From: Spirodela intermedia
Lineage: Eukaryota > Streptophyta > Magnoliopsida > Alismatales > Araceae
Reading direction: 5' to 3'
Length of the DNA: 64,000 nucleotides
Assembly: GCA_902729315.2 (NCBI GenBank)
Contig: LR746276.1
Location: 1,031,169 to 1,095,168 of the forward strand
Shown here: piece by piece, positions 12,301 through 25,497 of the stretch
How the letters are laid out: the number at the start of each line of letters is the position of its first letter
Numbering within the stretch: the stretch's first letter is position 1
Position numbers and translations under genes: made by a program
The notes under the pieces: generated by a model
Databases searched by the model: none
What the model saw: only the letters and a program-made list of their open reading frames with translations
Told to the model about the DNA's origin: nothing

Positions 12301-15300
12301 GGTGAGTTCCTATAGAACCGCACTCCTGGAGACGTACGAGTATGGGAAAAAGGGAGGGCTCGCCAAGGGCCTTGGGCTCGGATCGTTGCACTTCGTCCTC
12401 TTTTTGTCGTGGGCGTTACTCGTGTGGTTCACCTCCATCGTCGTCCACAAGGGCATCTCCAATGGCGGAGAGTCCTTTACCACCATGCTTAACGTCGTCA
12501 TCTCCGGCCTGTAAGTCTTCACATAGGAGTTCACTAATGTACAGATAGATCGAGAAAAATTGAAGCACCGGCTTATAGAGCGAGTAAATTCTTTGAAAAA
12601 CAATAATCCTATAGCTTGATGTATCTCTGTTCAGCTCTCTCGGTCTTGCGGCGCCGAACATCCCAGCCTTTCTTCGGGCGAGAGCGTCGGCGTATCCCAT
12701 CTTCAAGATGATAGAGCGGAGCGCAGCCAGCAAATCAAGTGCCAAGTCTGGCGGAAAGATCCTCCCCGCCGTCGAGGGTCACATCCAGTTCAGGGATGTT
12801 TGCTTCAGGTACCCCTCACGGCCGGAGATGCTCATCTTCGACCGCCTTTGCCTGGACATTCCGGCAGGAAAGGTGGTTGCACTCGTTGGTGGGAGCGGGT
12901 CCGGCAAGAGCACCGTTATCTCCCTCATCGAAAGATTCTACGAGCCCACCTCCGGGGAGATCCTCCTCGACGGGCAAGACATCAAAGGGCTCAATCTCAA
13001 GTGGCTGCGAGGCCAGATTGGACTGGTCAACCAGGAGCCTGCTCTTTTCGCCACCAGCATCCGTGAGAACATCCTCTACGGGAAAGACGACGCCACACTC
13101 GACGATATCACACGTGCGGCGAAGCTCTCAGAGGCCATCTCCTTCATCAACAACCTCCCAGATCGCTTTGAAACACAGGTAGGTGAAATCCTCCACTCTC
13201 CAGGGGACTCGTCCTGCTTGGAACACACCCATTGAAAGGTGATGATTTCATCGTGCAGGTGGGAGAGAGAGGCGTGCAACTATCGGGAGGCCAGAAGCAG
13301 AGAATAGCTATATCGAGGGCCATACTGAAGAACCCCGCCGTGCTCCTGCTGGACGAGGCCACTAGCGCGCTCGACGCGGAGTCGGAGAAGAGCGTCCAGC
13401 AGGCTCTGGACCGGGTCATGATGGGAAGAACGACCGTTGTCGTCGCCCACAGATTATCAACGGTGCGGAATGCCGACATCATCGCCGTCGTCCAGGGAGG
13501 AAAGATTGTAGAGTTGGGGACGCATGAGCAGCTCATGGCGGATCCTCAGAGCGCCTACTCCTCCTTGGTGCAGCTCCAAGAGGTGGCGGCTTCTCGGAGG
13601 GCGGCGCCGTCCTCCGACGGTGCTGCCGTGGGGCGGCCTCTAAGGTGATGGCCTCCCTACTCTTTCCCTATCATTACCATGAATTTGGTTTGCGTGTAGA
13701 AGGATACAGCGATATGGCTTTCATTAAACTGGTGACCTACAGAGTGCGTTTAAAAATGTCCATGTCTTTTTATAAAGACCACAAACCATGGGATAGTTTG
13801 TAGGGTTTGATTCTCCCTAGGACGTAGAAATTATTTAAAACATTTCAGAATAAATTTTCTATGCTGTGCATTATGCCACACCATATCTGATCGTATTTCG
13901 ATTATGAAAATTTCATTATAAATTAATTTAATTACGTTCCTCGCATGATTCGCATAATATAGTACAAGATGACTGACAATATAACTATCCATTTTTTCTA
14001 CACCCTCAGCATGAAGTACTCCCAAGAGCTTCTTAGAACAACCAGCCTGGGGGCGAGCGTCCATTCCGATAAGGATTCCATCGGCCGGTACGTTGCCGAA
14101 GGCGGTGAACCGCCAAAGCTGAAAACTGTGTCGGTGAAGATGCTCTACTCCATGGTGAAGCCTGATTGGGTCTGTGGGTTGCTCGGCACAATCGGCGCAT
14201 TGGCTGCGGGGGCCGAGATGCCCTTGTTCGCTCTTGGTGTCACACAGGCCCTGGTCTCCTATTACATGGGCTGGGAGACGACGAGGCTGGAGGTGAGGAA
14301 GATCGCCCTCCTCTTCTGCGGTGGCGCCATCGTCGCCATGTTCGTACATGTTCTCGCGCACTTCAACTTCGGAATCATGGGAGAAAGGCTCACTCTTCGC
14401 GTAAGACAAAGGATGTTCGGAGGTAATCAAGATTGGACTTTGGATGAATTGCATTTGGTTGACGCACATGGTAACATAACTACAATCACCGTTGCATTAT
14501 TCTTCTCAAGAATAATTAGAATGAAAAAATTGCACGTTTGGTAATTCATATTTATATGGCAAAATATATCAAACACCGCCCACTGTTTTCTCATATGATC
14601 ATGTTCATGCCTTGTATAAGTTCATTCTTATGCTAACTCCATATGTATTAGGATGGATACGTCAACATGAGTAAGCTAATTAATTTCTTATTTGATCCCT
14701 AGCCAATTCAGATGGGCATTGATAACCGTCGATCTTGTTCTGTAAAGTGTGGGAATGAATTGTAAGTCCACACATGTCGGTACTTATGCGTTTATCCCTG
14801 AATCAGGATAGAAATGGTATCTCCGATAAAGTAGACTCATTCTTGGCAGATTCGACCCCATCGGAAGCATTGTCAAACACGAAAGCTCGAATTAGCCAAA
14901 CTAACCCCAATAGTAGTGCTGACTCATTTTTTTAAATTGGACGTGACTTGTCTGACCTCACTAGTTGATTTTAGACTCAGATCTGGGGCTGTCCATGTGT
15001 GATGGAATCTATTAGGACTATGTATTGGTTAAGTCCTCTAGATGATGCTTATGTTTCTGATTACTGGACGCAGCAATGTTGAAGAACGAGATCGGGTGGT
15101 TTGATGAAATGGAGAATAGCAGCTCAATCCTAGCGTCTCGGCTGGAAACCGATGCAACACTCCTGAAGATGATCGTCGTCGACCGTTCGACCATCCTGCT
15201 CCAGAACATTGGCATGATCGTCTGCTCTTTGATCATCGCCTTCATCCTGAACTGGAGGATCACTCTAGTTCTCTTGGCCACGTACCCGCTGATCGTCAGC

Positions 15301-15323
15301 GGGCATATCAGCGAGGTGTGCTC

Positions 15324-15398
<75 letters not shown>

Positions 15399-17306
15399 GT
15401 TCACTCACTCACCGACTCATTTTTCCCTCTCTCTCGTTCCCTCAATTGTTACAGAAGCTATTCATGAAAGGGTACGGAGGAAACCTAAACAAATCCTACA
15501 GAAAGGCCAACATGCTCGCAGCAGAAGCTGTGAGCAACATCCGCACTGTCGCCGCCTTCTGCTCCGAGGACAAAGTAATTGACTTATACTCCCGCGAGCT
15601 CGAAGAGCCATCCAAACAGTCCTTCCGTCGCGGCCAGGCTGCAGGACTCTTCTACGGCGTTTCCCAGTTCTTCATATTTTCTTCCTACGCTCTTGTCCTA
15701 TGGTAAGTTTTCCTGATCGATACGTCGTCCTCAGCTTTCGTTGGTTATATTCTGTCATGTAGCATGGTTTCACATGATTTTTACTCAGAAGTTAAAAATA
15801 TGTATTGACAAAGATTTTTTTATTTTAAGAATCACCTAACATTGGTTTGAGGATATTAAGTTTAGATATTCCACTCATTCATTTGGTTTGGGATTAAACC
15901 GTCTCGCTCTTTTAAATGATATCGATTGTCTAAACTTAGTTACTAGATCGTGCACATTATCCATATATATAATCATCAATAGAGCAGACAGAAAAAAATA
16001 TTGCATAAATTGGTCGGGTGATGTGGAAAATGTGATTAGAGTAAGTTCTAATATATTTTAAACTGATAGTTTATCAGTGGAACAGAGACGCATATTGAAC
16101 TATGTTCCTACAATAAAATACAAAATTTCAGCCAGCATAACTGACGATGAATAAAGCAACATAATATACTGGCCATGGTTGCATTTTACCAGCGCTTTTT
16201 AAATGATGAGGTACTATTATACATTTCAAGATTCACTACTTTATTTTGCAGGTATGGATCAGTATTGATGTCCAAGGAGTTGGCGAGCTTCAAATCTGTT
16301 ATGAGAACCTTCATGGTCTTGATCGTGACGGCATTGGGGATGGGAGAGACTCTCGCATTGGCCCCTGACATCATTAAGGGCAATCAAATGGCGGCCTCCG
16401 TGTTTGACATCCTTGACCGGAAGACGGAGATACCTGGGGACGTTGGAGAGGATTTGGGAAAGGTGGAAGGAGTCATCGAGCTGAGGGGAGTTGAGTTCCG
16501 GTATCCTTCACGTCCGGACGTGGTTATCTTCAGAGACTTCAACCTGAAGGTGAAGGCCGGGAGGAGCATGGCTCTCGTCGGCGCCAGCGGCTCCGGCAAG
16601 AGTACCGTGCTTTCCTTGATCCTCCGATTCTATGATCCGACAGAAGGGAGAGTGATGATTGATGGTATGTGATCGCCATAAATCGACTCATCCAAATCAC
16701 CATAATTATTTGTTAATTTTAATTTCATTGTTCCTCATCTTTGCATGCACAGGTAAAGATATTAGGAAGCTGAGGCTGAAGTCATTGAGGAAGCACATCG
16801 GCCTCGTTCAGCAGGAGCCAGCGCTGTTCGCCACGACGATCTACGACAACATCGTCTACGGCCAGGACGGCGCCACGGAAGCGGAAGTGGTGGAGGCGGC
16901 GAAGCTGGCCAATGCCCACGCCTTCATCAGCAGCCTGCCGGAGGGCTACGCCACCCGGGTGGGCGAGCGAGGGGTGCAGCTCTCCGGCGGGCAGAAGCAG
17001 CGAGTCGCAATCGCCAGGGCCGTCCTTCGGAACCCGGCTGTGCTGTTACTCGATGAGGCAACCAGCGCGCTGGATGTGGAAGCGGAACGAGTGGTTCAGC
17101 AGGCGCTGGATCGGGTCACGAGGAACCGGACAACCATAGTGGTGGCGCATCGCCTGTCAACGATCCAGAACGCCGACGTTATCTCGGTGGTGCATGAGGG
17201 GACGATTGTCGAGCAGGGAACCCACTCGAGCTTGGTGGAGAACAAGAGTGGAGCCTATTACAGGCTCATCAACTTGCAGCAGCAGCAGCAGCAGCAGCAG
17301 ACATAA
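9364..17306 (+). CDS. Full-size ABC transporter, subfamily B (MDR/PGP), ABCB2/ABCB10-like
   Basis: Twelve exons with GT-AG introns and continuous phase: 9364-9654, 9768-9822, 9893-10072, 11964-12160, 12251-12510, 12635-13178, 13259-13644, 14010-14422, 15074-15315, 15455-15702, 16252-16664 and 16753-17306, giving 1260 residues (family usual 1250-1290). The order is TMD1-NBD1-TMD2-NBD2. NBD1 has Walker [10 protein letters not shown] (about 413-421), LSGGQ (about 517) and [14 protein letters not shown]2 has GASGSGKST (about 1049), LSGGQ (about 1153) and a second DEATSALD; the catalytic glutamate and the H of AHRLST are present in both. The linker and motifs such as [17 protein letters not shown] and RTVAAFCSE match the Arabidopsis ABCB2/10 group. 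Members are plasma-membrane exporters of auxin or other hydrophobic substrates; the substrate here is not known. The C-terminus ends in eight glutamines. Every key residue is intact, so a functional gene is likely. Confidence 0.95.
10370..10394. repeat. (CT)n in ABCB intron 3
   Basis: CT microsatellite in the 1.9-kb third intron, the longest intron of the gene. Confidence 0.9.
11134..11153. repeat. (CT)n in ABCB intron 3
   Basis: Second CT microsatellite in the same intron. Confidence 0.85.
15326..15396. repeat. Compound (CT)n(CA)n in ABCB intron 9
   Basis: CT to about 15364 then CA to 15396. It begins about 10 nt after the donor site (15316) and fills half of a 139-nt intron. Confidence 0.95.
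17277..17300 (+). repeat. (CAG)8 coding repeat at the ABCB C-terminus
   Basis: Eight CAG codons encode a run of eight glutamines before the last threonine and the TAA stop. Confidence 0.95.
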
Positions 17307-17956
17307 CTAGGTCTCCATTTACGACCGAACTACTCTTGGCGGGGATATCTAAACCTACAACTAAGGTGTCCATTTTTTACCTCAACCTTTTTCGTTCTCT
17401 TCATCTTCTGTATCTGCATAGAGAGTTACGTACCATTCACAGCTAAAACACTCAAGGTGGGGATATATATTTCTGCATAGAGAGTCAATTGTTCACCCCT
17501 TTCTTCTTCTTGTTCGAAGGTCTGATATAGTATTCAGATACGGAAGCAAAGAGTACCATGGTTGAGCGAGCACATGCGTCGGGCATCGCATAAAAAAACG
17601 CAGGTAAACTCATCAGGCTCCGAAATGTTCTTCGTGAGCCTATGACGAGTTCTATCTGTCTAATTTGATCCAGATTGAGGAGTCCTAGCTGTTTTGTATG
17701 TATAGTTAAAAATATTGTAAGTTCCATTATTGTAGTCATATACTGTTACCCAGTGTCATCATACAACAATAATGTCAAAAAATAGGTTCGATTCTATTTC
17801 TACCAGTGTCATCATGTAAACCTCAGGTGGGCGGTCTTGGCACGAAAGTTTTCGTGAGAAAATTGGAGGTAGTTTGATGAGAACCTTTCCTTTAAGAGGG
17901 TGGACGAGGGAGAAGAGAAGGCAAAAGTGTACTTCCACTAACGACGACGGAAGGAC

Positions 17957-18027
<71 letters not shown>

Positions 18028-18369
18028 AGGGAAGAGTGGAGGCACAGAGTTCCGACCCCTTTCCAACAGACCTATTCAAGAAGGTCAGTCTCTTAATTCC
18101 ACTTGGGAATTACACCAAAAGTTAGTTAGACCCCTCTTTGGAAGAGTCCCCCTCTTTATAATGGGTTGATGGTCCCAATTCAACTCCTTGATCTTGCAAA
18201 TTTATGCTCCTTTCTCATTTTTAGCGGTTGCTTGTGGTAACGGTCTGAGCAGGAGTCTAACCTTATTTCCTAGGTATTATCTGGCTATGTAAATCTTTCC
18301 ATTTTATCAGTGCTCCACGCAATGAGGGTTTTGTCGAGCATGGATAATATCCGCCTGATTAATAGTTCA
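17307..18369. other. ABCB 3' flank and gene/transposon boundary
   Basis: The 3' flank of ABCB, then a 67-nt (GA)n tract at 17959-18025, then sequence that soon merges into degraded retrotransposon. No gene is supported; a 70-codon frame here only reads the GA repeat. Confidence 0.6.
17959..18025. repeat. (GA)33 microsatellite at the gene-island edge
   Basis: Sixty-seven nt of uninterrupted GA. It is the last long GA tract before the transposon-dominated region. Confidence 0.95.
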
Positions 18370-18650
18370 AGAGTAAGAGATGATTTGATAGTCCGCCTGA
18401 ATTATGATATGTGAAAAACCAGATGAATGTTGGTGGATGATAAAAGGATCAGCCCAATCTGTTCTAGGATTTCATAAGGGTCGAAGAACCATCAGCCAAG
18501 CTTCTCATATAGCCATCATGCAAGGGGCTTCAATCAGTTTGGTTGTAGCTTGAGGTAGACAGTCTCTCACATTGAACTTGAGACCTCTATGATGACAGTC
18601 TATGTACACCTTCATCCTGGCATGTGTATGTGCTAATTGACCTTGGTATA
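18370..18650 (-). pseudogene. Chromovirus-type integrase C-terminal remnant
   Basis: On the minus strand, frames broken by stops and shifts read like the end of a Ty3/gypsy chromovirus pol: a YIDCHHRGLKFNVRD segment (family pattern 'QADKHRRxxxFxVGD'), then LYEKLG, WFFDPYEILEQIG (family pattern 'KLxxRFFGPFxVLExIG') and HLVFHIS (family 'HPVFHVSxLK'). At least one in-frame stop and one frameshift interrupt it. This differs from the Athila-type elements further right, which lack this tail. The rest of the element is too decayed to place. Confidence 0.6.
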
Positions 18651-21290
18651 TCATAGTGGAAAAGAGTTAGAGTGTGGTCATAAGCGATATGAAATGTTGT
18701 GTCAGTTGAGGCATGGAAATTGGTGTTATACCAATATCCCATCCATCGTATGCTTTGAACCCGTGAGTGTGGACATTTGCTAGTGAAACATTAAAAGTAG
18801 GCCTCAAATCTCTAATTGATGACCAAGGATATGTTATGGTGATGGCCACTAAAAGACTACATCCACCTCATACTCCTTCCATTAATACCAAATGGCCCAA
18901 TTGAACATAATCTAACTGTAAATGAGAATGTCATAAGAAAATGTATGATTTTTTGGAGTTTGTTGAATGTCTCATTCATCAGTGACTAAAACGTAGCTTG
19001 TGCATTTGAAAGACGAAAAGTCATAATGACAAACTCTTAATGTCATTCATGTGTTTGGAAATAAATTTTGAGAATATCAATTGGTCCCAAGATGATTGAA
19101 TGAATTGATTTTTATTTTTTATTTTTTATTCTTATGAAAAATAAGTTTTTTTTTATTTTCTTATATATATTAATCTATAAATGACATATTTATATTAATG
19201 TATAAATATAAAACAATCAAGGTCAGATTATACATGCTAGATTTTAGAGTGGTTCAGCCAAACTACTTTGCCCTATATCCACTTTTGAGAATTTCATCTT
19301 TATTCCACTATTCCACCACCATAATACATTTAATCTTAAGAGAATAATAAATCTCTTATATTGACAGGCTCTGTGAACTTGTGACACTCAATCTAGAATC
19401 ATAATTTTAGAATTCATAGATTCTTAGATCTCCTTGTTGTAAGCACAACACATCTGCCTCAATGGCCTATGTGGTTGTATTGATGACACACCACAAGTGC
19501 CTCAATCAATACACACATCAAGTATCAAAATAAACAAATGAACAACTTGAAACAAGGTTATCCCAACCATCAAATGTTGTTTTCGTCCATTGAGAGTTGA
19601 AGGAGTTGAGAGGTGCTAGATTGAAAGAGGAAGCTCTTGAGACTAAAAATGATGTTTAGAGCTTACTTGTCACTTGACATAATCAAATCTTACCCTTGAA
19701 TCTTACAAACTTGAAAAGAGTTGACAAGAAAGATGATGTTTGTTGAAGTAACAATTGTTCACAAAAAATCATATATTTTCTCCTTGTCCTAATTTGGGCG
19801 AAATACTCCTTATATGGGCAAGCTTGACCATCCCTTTTTGGCCTTTATGATGACCATTTTCATATTCTAGAAAATATAGAAAAGATGGGTGTAAAGAATG
19901 AAAAAAATATCCCTCAATATTTTAATTTTTCTATAAATATTGTTCAACTCTAGATTTCTCTTTGAATCAACTTTCTATTGACTAGCTGTATCCCTATGTT
20001 TGTAACAATTTTTCTAAGATAAAAATTATTTTAGTAAAAAGGCTCAAACTTTTAGGCTCCTTTTCCCCTACATGAATAAATTTAAATCAATAATCTTATA
20101 AAATAAATAAAAAATAAATGTCTTGATCATTTTATCTCAAGTTCATTTCATTTGACTTCTCATTTGGATACCTTTGTATTGATTACTTACATATTTATAT
20201 TATTGAAAATATTAGATATATACTTTATATATTAAGACTTTATTATAGAATGATAAAATATTTACTTCAAATTGACTTTTTATTATCTTTACACTCAAAA
20301 TAGCATATCAGTTATATGAATTTGAAATAGAATGAGATGTTTCCTATGGTTTAGACATTAGTTATTTATCAAAATAATCTATATTTTTTAATCTCATATA
20401 ATACTTCAATCTCTAATTAAACTTACATCACATATAATCAGGTTCATAATTTTATAAATTTTCTTATTCACTAAATTTCTATTTTTTTTGAAAATATGGG
20501 TACTAAAAGGGACAATGATAATAAGCTTCAAATTTTAGTTGAGGTAGATGGCATGATCCTCCTTTTAAACTAGGGGCATTCTGATTTCTATTTCAATTAC
20601 TTCCAAAATCTGATGCAAAGTTGACTATCCAAGATTGATAAATATGAACTGATCAGTTTGATATGGCTGGTTTCCATGAGTTGAAATAATTCAACCACTA
20701 CACCAACATATTTTATACATGTGGACATGACTTTAAAGATGATACTCACTTGTGGCCATTGTCCCTTCAATTAGAGGGTGACACATTCAATTCCCTTACA
20801 AGATTGTCCATCGATCAAAATTCAATTTGAGCTTCCTCATGGTATCCCACTATGTAAAACCTAACATTACATCCACATAGATCATTGTAAAACCAAGATT
20901 GCTTCAAGTATGATCAGAGATTAAAGTTTCAAGGTGACACTACCATAAACATTTTTTCCAAGGACCTTCTCGCATCTTTTATTAACCACTTAAAACTCTT
21001 GTGTATGCATAATGGAGAGATGCAGGCCTTAGGTGATGTTCTCAACAAGAACCATCACATGTTTCACCTCTATTCTCCCTCAGAATTTGAGTGCTTTAAT
21101 AAGAGGTTCTTCTGTCAATGAGTTTAGTGTAACCTTAAGGTTGAAGAGTGCTCTTTCTTCAAGGCAAATATTTTCCATGTTATGGCACTCCATACCTCAA
21201 TGATCATTAACTAAGAATGGAGTATTCTCTTAAAGGATAGTCAAGAATTGTAATTATTTCTAACAATGATGGTTGATGCATTTAATCATT
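18651..21290. other. AT-rich decayed repeat sequence
   Basis: Very AT-rich, with no open frame of note. Presumably old retrotransposon debris; 20,980-21,200 has weak hints of gypsy RT-like wording but not enough to call. I see no RNA gene or structured repeat. Confidence 0.5.
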
Positions 21291-21294
21291 TTCT

Positions 21295-21987
21295 AATAAA
21301 CTACACAACTTTAAAATTTATAAACTAAAAATATTATTTTTTAGAATTTTAAAAGTATTTTAGAATGAATATATTAATTATAATTTGATAAAAGCTTTAA
21401 AATTAATGAAAAAAATTCAAATCAATCAAAAGAATTTAAAATAATGTCAAATAAAATTTCAGAATTTTTCTCAAAGAATATGATTCTTTATAATTTTTTG
21501 ACTAAATGATGAAGAAAAAATTTATTTAAAAATTCATAGAAAAACAAAGTTTGAGTGTTGATGTCAAGATGACATTAGTGCTCCATGAAATATAATTTGG
21601 ATAGAAATAAAGTTTCATCAAGTGATTCCTACTTAAGTGATTACATATAATTTAATTGATCAAATTTAGATATGTAAAAGTCAAAAGAATCATAATTGAT
21701 GAAATAAGAAATTTAAAATTTAAAATCACTCAAAATGAGATTAAATTAAAAATGAATCAAGTTTAAAATAAGTAAAATAGAGTTTTGACATTGTGGTGAT
21801 GACCAAAATTCTAAGTATTTGGCAGAATTATTCTCTAATGTCTATGGCTGTAAAGCTCTCCTTGGATATGGATAATGTGGGCACTCTCTAAATTCTTTTA
21901 TAAATTTAGAAAATGATAGTGGAAGTCGATTAAACATCTCTAGCAACTGTCACCTAGTAGAGTGAAAATTCAATGGTGATGGGTTCT
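21295..21987 (-). repeat. LTR-A, old truncated copy, reverse orientation
   Basis: Reads as a heavily decayed reverse complement of the LTR at 31,380-33,146: the TTTAAAATTTATAAA stretch, the GATGTCAAGATGAC segment, CTCCTTGGA and GTCACCTAGTAGAG all align in order. It is cut off at 21,987 where the next reverse LTR-A begins, so the neighbour was inserted into it or recombined with it. Confidence 0.6.
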
Positions 21988-23303
21988 TGACGTGACTTAG
22001 TCATTGTATAGTAAAACACATAAATTTAAAATTTATAAAACTAGAAAATATTAATTTTCAGATATTTAGAAGTATTTCAAAAAAATATATCAATTATAAT
22101 TTAATAAATATTCTGAAAATAGTAGTAATTTTCCAAGTCAATCATAGAGATGTAATATAATATTAAATAATTTTGTTAGAATTTTTCTCAAAAAATACAA
22201 CTTATTATAATTTTATACTAAGAAATAAAAATAAAATGTATTTAAAATTCACAAAAAAGAGAAATAAGGGTGCTGACGTAAGGATGATGTTAGCACCCGA
22301 TGAATACGAATTGGATGAAAATAGAGTTCTACCTAGTAATTCTTACGTAAGTGATTATAGATGATTTAATTAATCAAATTAAGATCTATAAAAGTTGAAA
22401 GAATCTTAATTAAATCAAGTAGAAATTAAGTTGAAAGCATGAAAATAGAGTTCCAACATTACGGCGGCGATGCATTGACAATGTATCAAAATTCTAAGTA
22501 TTTAAAGGATCATCATGTAGTGTCTATAGCGTTGAATACTCTTTTTAGACAAGGACGACATGAGCAATCTCTAGATCTCCTTGCAAAGTCTAGAGATCAA
22601 TGAAATGAGTCGTCAAATCGTCTTCGATGGCTGTAATCTAGCAAAGTAGAAAAATAGAGAGGAGTTGAATAGAGGTAAGGCATGTGTCACGGAGCTTCAT
22701 CCTCAAGTCTTTGCAACAAGAGGAGGCTCTTCATCGCATCTAGTACGCTTTCAGGAGGTGATGACTCGTCTCTTAATAGATCGTCCTCTTCCTAATGACA
22801 ACTTATTTGTCGATCAATCAAAGATGATTTACTTGATAAATTTGTGATTCTTTTATCATGAATCATTCATTAATTTTAGTAACAATGCCCTGTAAATCAT
22901 GTTGATAAGATTTTCGCCGATGATCCAACAATTCTGACGGCTTAATCTTTCACCTACAATCTATAAGAAAGTCTCGATAATTAGATAAAAATATGAGTTT
23001 TGACTCTGGAAGGATTTGAATCCATGTCGATTGCCCACCTACATGAGTGATATTAAAATAAGTACTCTAAAGCCTTTATCAAGTGACGTCATCATGGTAT
23101 ATCTCTATTATAACTAAAGGATACTTTAAGTATTAAAATCTTCAAAGCCTTTTCGGAGAAGGTGTGACGCAAGTTTAGTCCCACATCATTTGTGCGTTGA
23201 AGTTTTTGACAAATATATAGTAATATCATATTTTCAAGTAATGAGTCCTTTTCTACTACGTATACGATCACTCCTTGCCCCATAGCCAATTAGCCACTAG
23301 TGA
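21988..23303 (-). repeat. LTR-A, truncated copy, reverse orientation
   Basis: Starts with TGACGTGACTTAGTC, the reverse complement of the LTR 3' end, and runs through the LTR to about 23,299. There it stops short of the LTR 5' end and joins gag sequence of the opposite orientation across a shared GTGA (23,300-23,303). CpG sites are largely decayed. Confidence 0.75.
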
Positions 23304-24425
23304 TTTAGTTAATCTCCCTCAAGTTACACTGAAAATTATTAAGATGAAATTATTTCCTCATACACTTAGGGACAAAGATAGTCATTAGCTATCCACATTA
23401 AATAGAGAATTAACTAGTTGGAAAGATATAGAACAGGCCTTTCTTCAAAAAATTTATCCCTTAAGAAAAACTCAAAATATGAGGAAACATATATGGAGTT
23501 TTTCTCAAAGACCAGGAGAAACTTTGCATGAGACATAGGAAAAATTCAAAGATTTACTTAGGAAGTGTCCTCATCATGCTATACTCAAGTGGCAGCTCAA
23601 TAGAATTTTTTATGATAGATTATTAGAACAACATAGAAATATGATTGATTCTATATGTGGAGGAGCTTTTATGGAGAAAACTCATGATGAGATTTATAAT
23701 CTTTATGAGAATTTAAGTGAAAATTCTAGAGATCAAGTCTCTTTTGAATTATATGATAGGGATAAGAAGAGAGGAATTTATGAATTGCATCATGATGATG
23801 ATTCTAAACTTAAAAATGAGATTAATCAAATTAATCAAAGATTAAAAAAAATTGATTTACTTATTGACAATATTAGAAAACCTTTTAACCCTCAACTTAA
23901 TTCGAATAGTACATGTCCTCTGTATGGTGAAAATGATTATTCTGAATTGTAATGTTATAATTTAGATCAATCATTTCACCCTATGTAAGAACAAGTGCAA
24001 GTAGCTCATGGTTTTAATAGAAACATGGAACCTTTTTTAAATTCTTATAAGCCTAATTGGAGGAATAATTTTTCATGGAGAAACCCAAATAATATTCAAA
24101 ATTCAGAAGCACTTAGACCCAATTCAAACTCTGAATTTCATCCAAAACAAGAAAATAGATTTCAGAAAAATCAGCCCTCTCAAACCCAACTTGATACTAT
24201 GGAAATGATGCAGCAAATGAGCCAAATGATGCAACAAACTATGAACCAAATGATACAACAAACTATGAATCAAATGATGTAGCACCATAAACAAATTATA
24301 GAGGCCCTTGGGAATAAGAGAGAAGAGGGACAGCTATCTAGTCAACCCATAGAAAATCCAAGGAACTACCCAACAATAGGATTTCAGCAAGGGGAGTCTA
24401 GTAGAATAAATCTAGGAAAAAACCC
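23300..24425 (+). pseudogene. Athila-like gag, 5'-truncated and broken
   Basis: Starts inside gag at the segment reading 'DLVNLPQVT' in the intact homologue at 33,362-35,857 and stays closely similar to it until about residue 479 of that protein. Several TGG codons have become TAG (for example near 23,373 and 23,537) and some CAA codons TAA (near 23,950 and 23,989), the signature of methylated-C decay. The first gag part, PBS and leader are missing because of the inverted LTR junction. A methionine/glutamine-rich coiled stretch near 24,200-24,285 has one more MQQT(M)NQM-type unit than the intact copy. Confidence 0.85.
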
Positions 24426-25497
24426 ACTAAATGAAAATGTTAGGACAGTGAATGCATTAAGGAGTGGTAAGATCTTACTTGATCTTTATCCCCAAACATT
24501 AGAAGAAAAAGAAAACGTGAACAACTCAAAACAAAATCAAATAGGAGTAGAAGAAGATTTTATAGATTCGACTAAGGAAATTTTGAAAGAGATGACAACC
24601 ATTTCATTTCCTAAAGCTCTAGAGCCTAGACAAAAAAAGAAAAAGAAACACAATAAAGAAATAAAGAAAATTTTACAAGATGTGCAAATTAGTCTTCCTT
24701 TACCCACTACCATTGAACATATTCCTGAATATGCTAGAGTTTTGAAAGAAATGTGTACACCAAAAAGGGCACATAGAGTAGAAAAATTATCTATGCATAC
24801 TAGTGCATTATTATTAAATCAATTACCATATAAATTGAGAGATATAGGTGCCCCTTTAATTTCGTGTGATATTGGTAGATCTATTTTTCAGAATACATTA
24901 CTTGACACCGGTGCTAGTATTAATTTATTACCTGCAAGTATTTGTGATAAATTTAATATTTTTGATCTTAAACCTTCTACTGTTACCTTACAATTTGCTG
25001 ATAGATCCATAAAACATCCTAAAGGTATTTTAGAAAATGTGATAGTAACAATTAAAGGGTGTAAATTTCCAACTAATTTTGTAGTGCTAGAAATAGATTT
25101 TAATAGACAGTTTTATGATACACCAATCATCCTAGGGAGACCATTTTTGCATACAAAAAAGATGAATATTGATTTTCCTATAGATATTGCGAAAATTTTA
25201 TGTGGAGATCAATCAGTAGAAATTAAAATTTTTGAGGTACCAAATGATCTTAAGAAATCACAAGTATATGATTGTCATATCATAGATCTTCTAGATGATT
25301 TTGATGATCCATATGTTGATGATGATTGTGTGCTAGAAGAATTAGAGAAAATAGAGAATATAAATTTGGGAGAAAAGAAAGAGGAAGATCATCTGAATTT
25401 AGAGTTGAAACCTCTTCCTTCTAGTTTAAAATATATGCTTTTGGAGGAAAATGATTCATTTCTTGTTATTATTGCAGCTGATTTGAGTGATGAATAG
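24426..25497 (+). pseudogene. Athila-like protease region of pol
   Basis: Open for 349 codons from 24,448. It holds the retroviral-type aspartic protease with the active-site segment LLDTGASINLLP (about 24,898-24,935) and the later ILGRPFLHT strand. Upstream is the Athila linker (HIPEYARVLKEMC) between gag and protease. It ends at a TAG in front of the RT region. This is the point where the gag-only element at 31.4-39.2 kb carries a different sequence. Confidence 0.85.

Noticed and set aside
20980-21200. Possible gypsy RT fragment (plus strand)
   Set aside because: A few residues recall the post-catalytic RT region, but stops and shifts are too frequent to support it.
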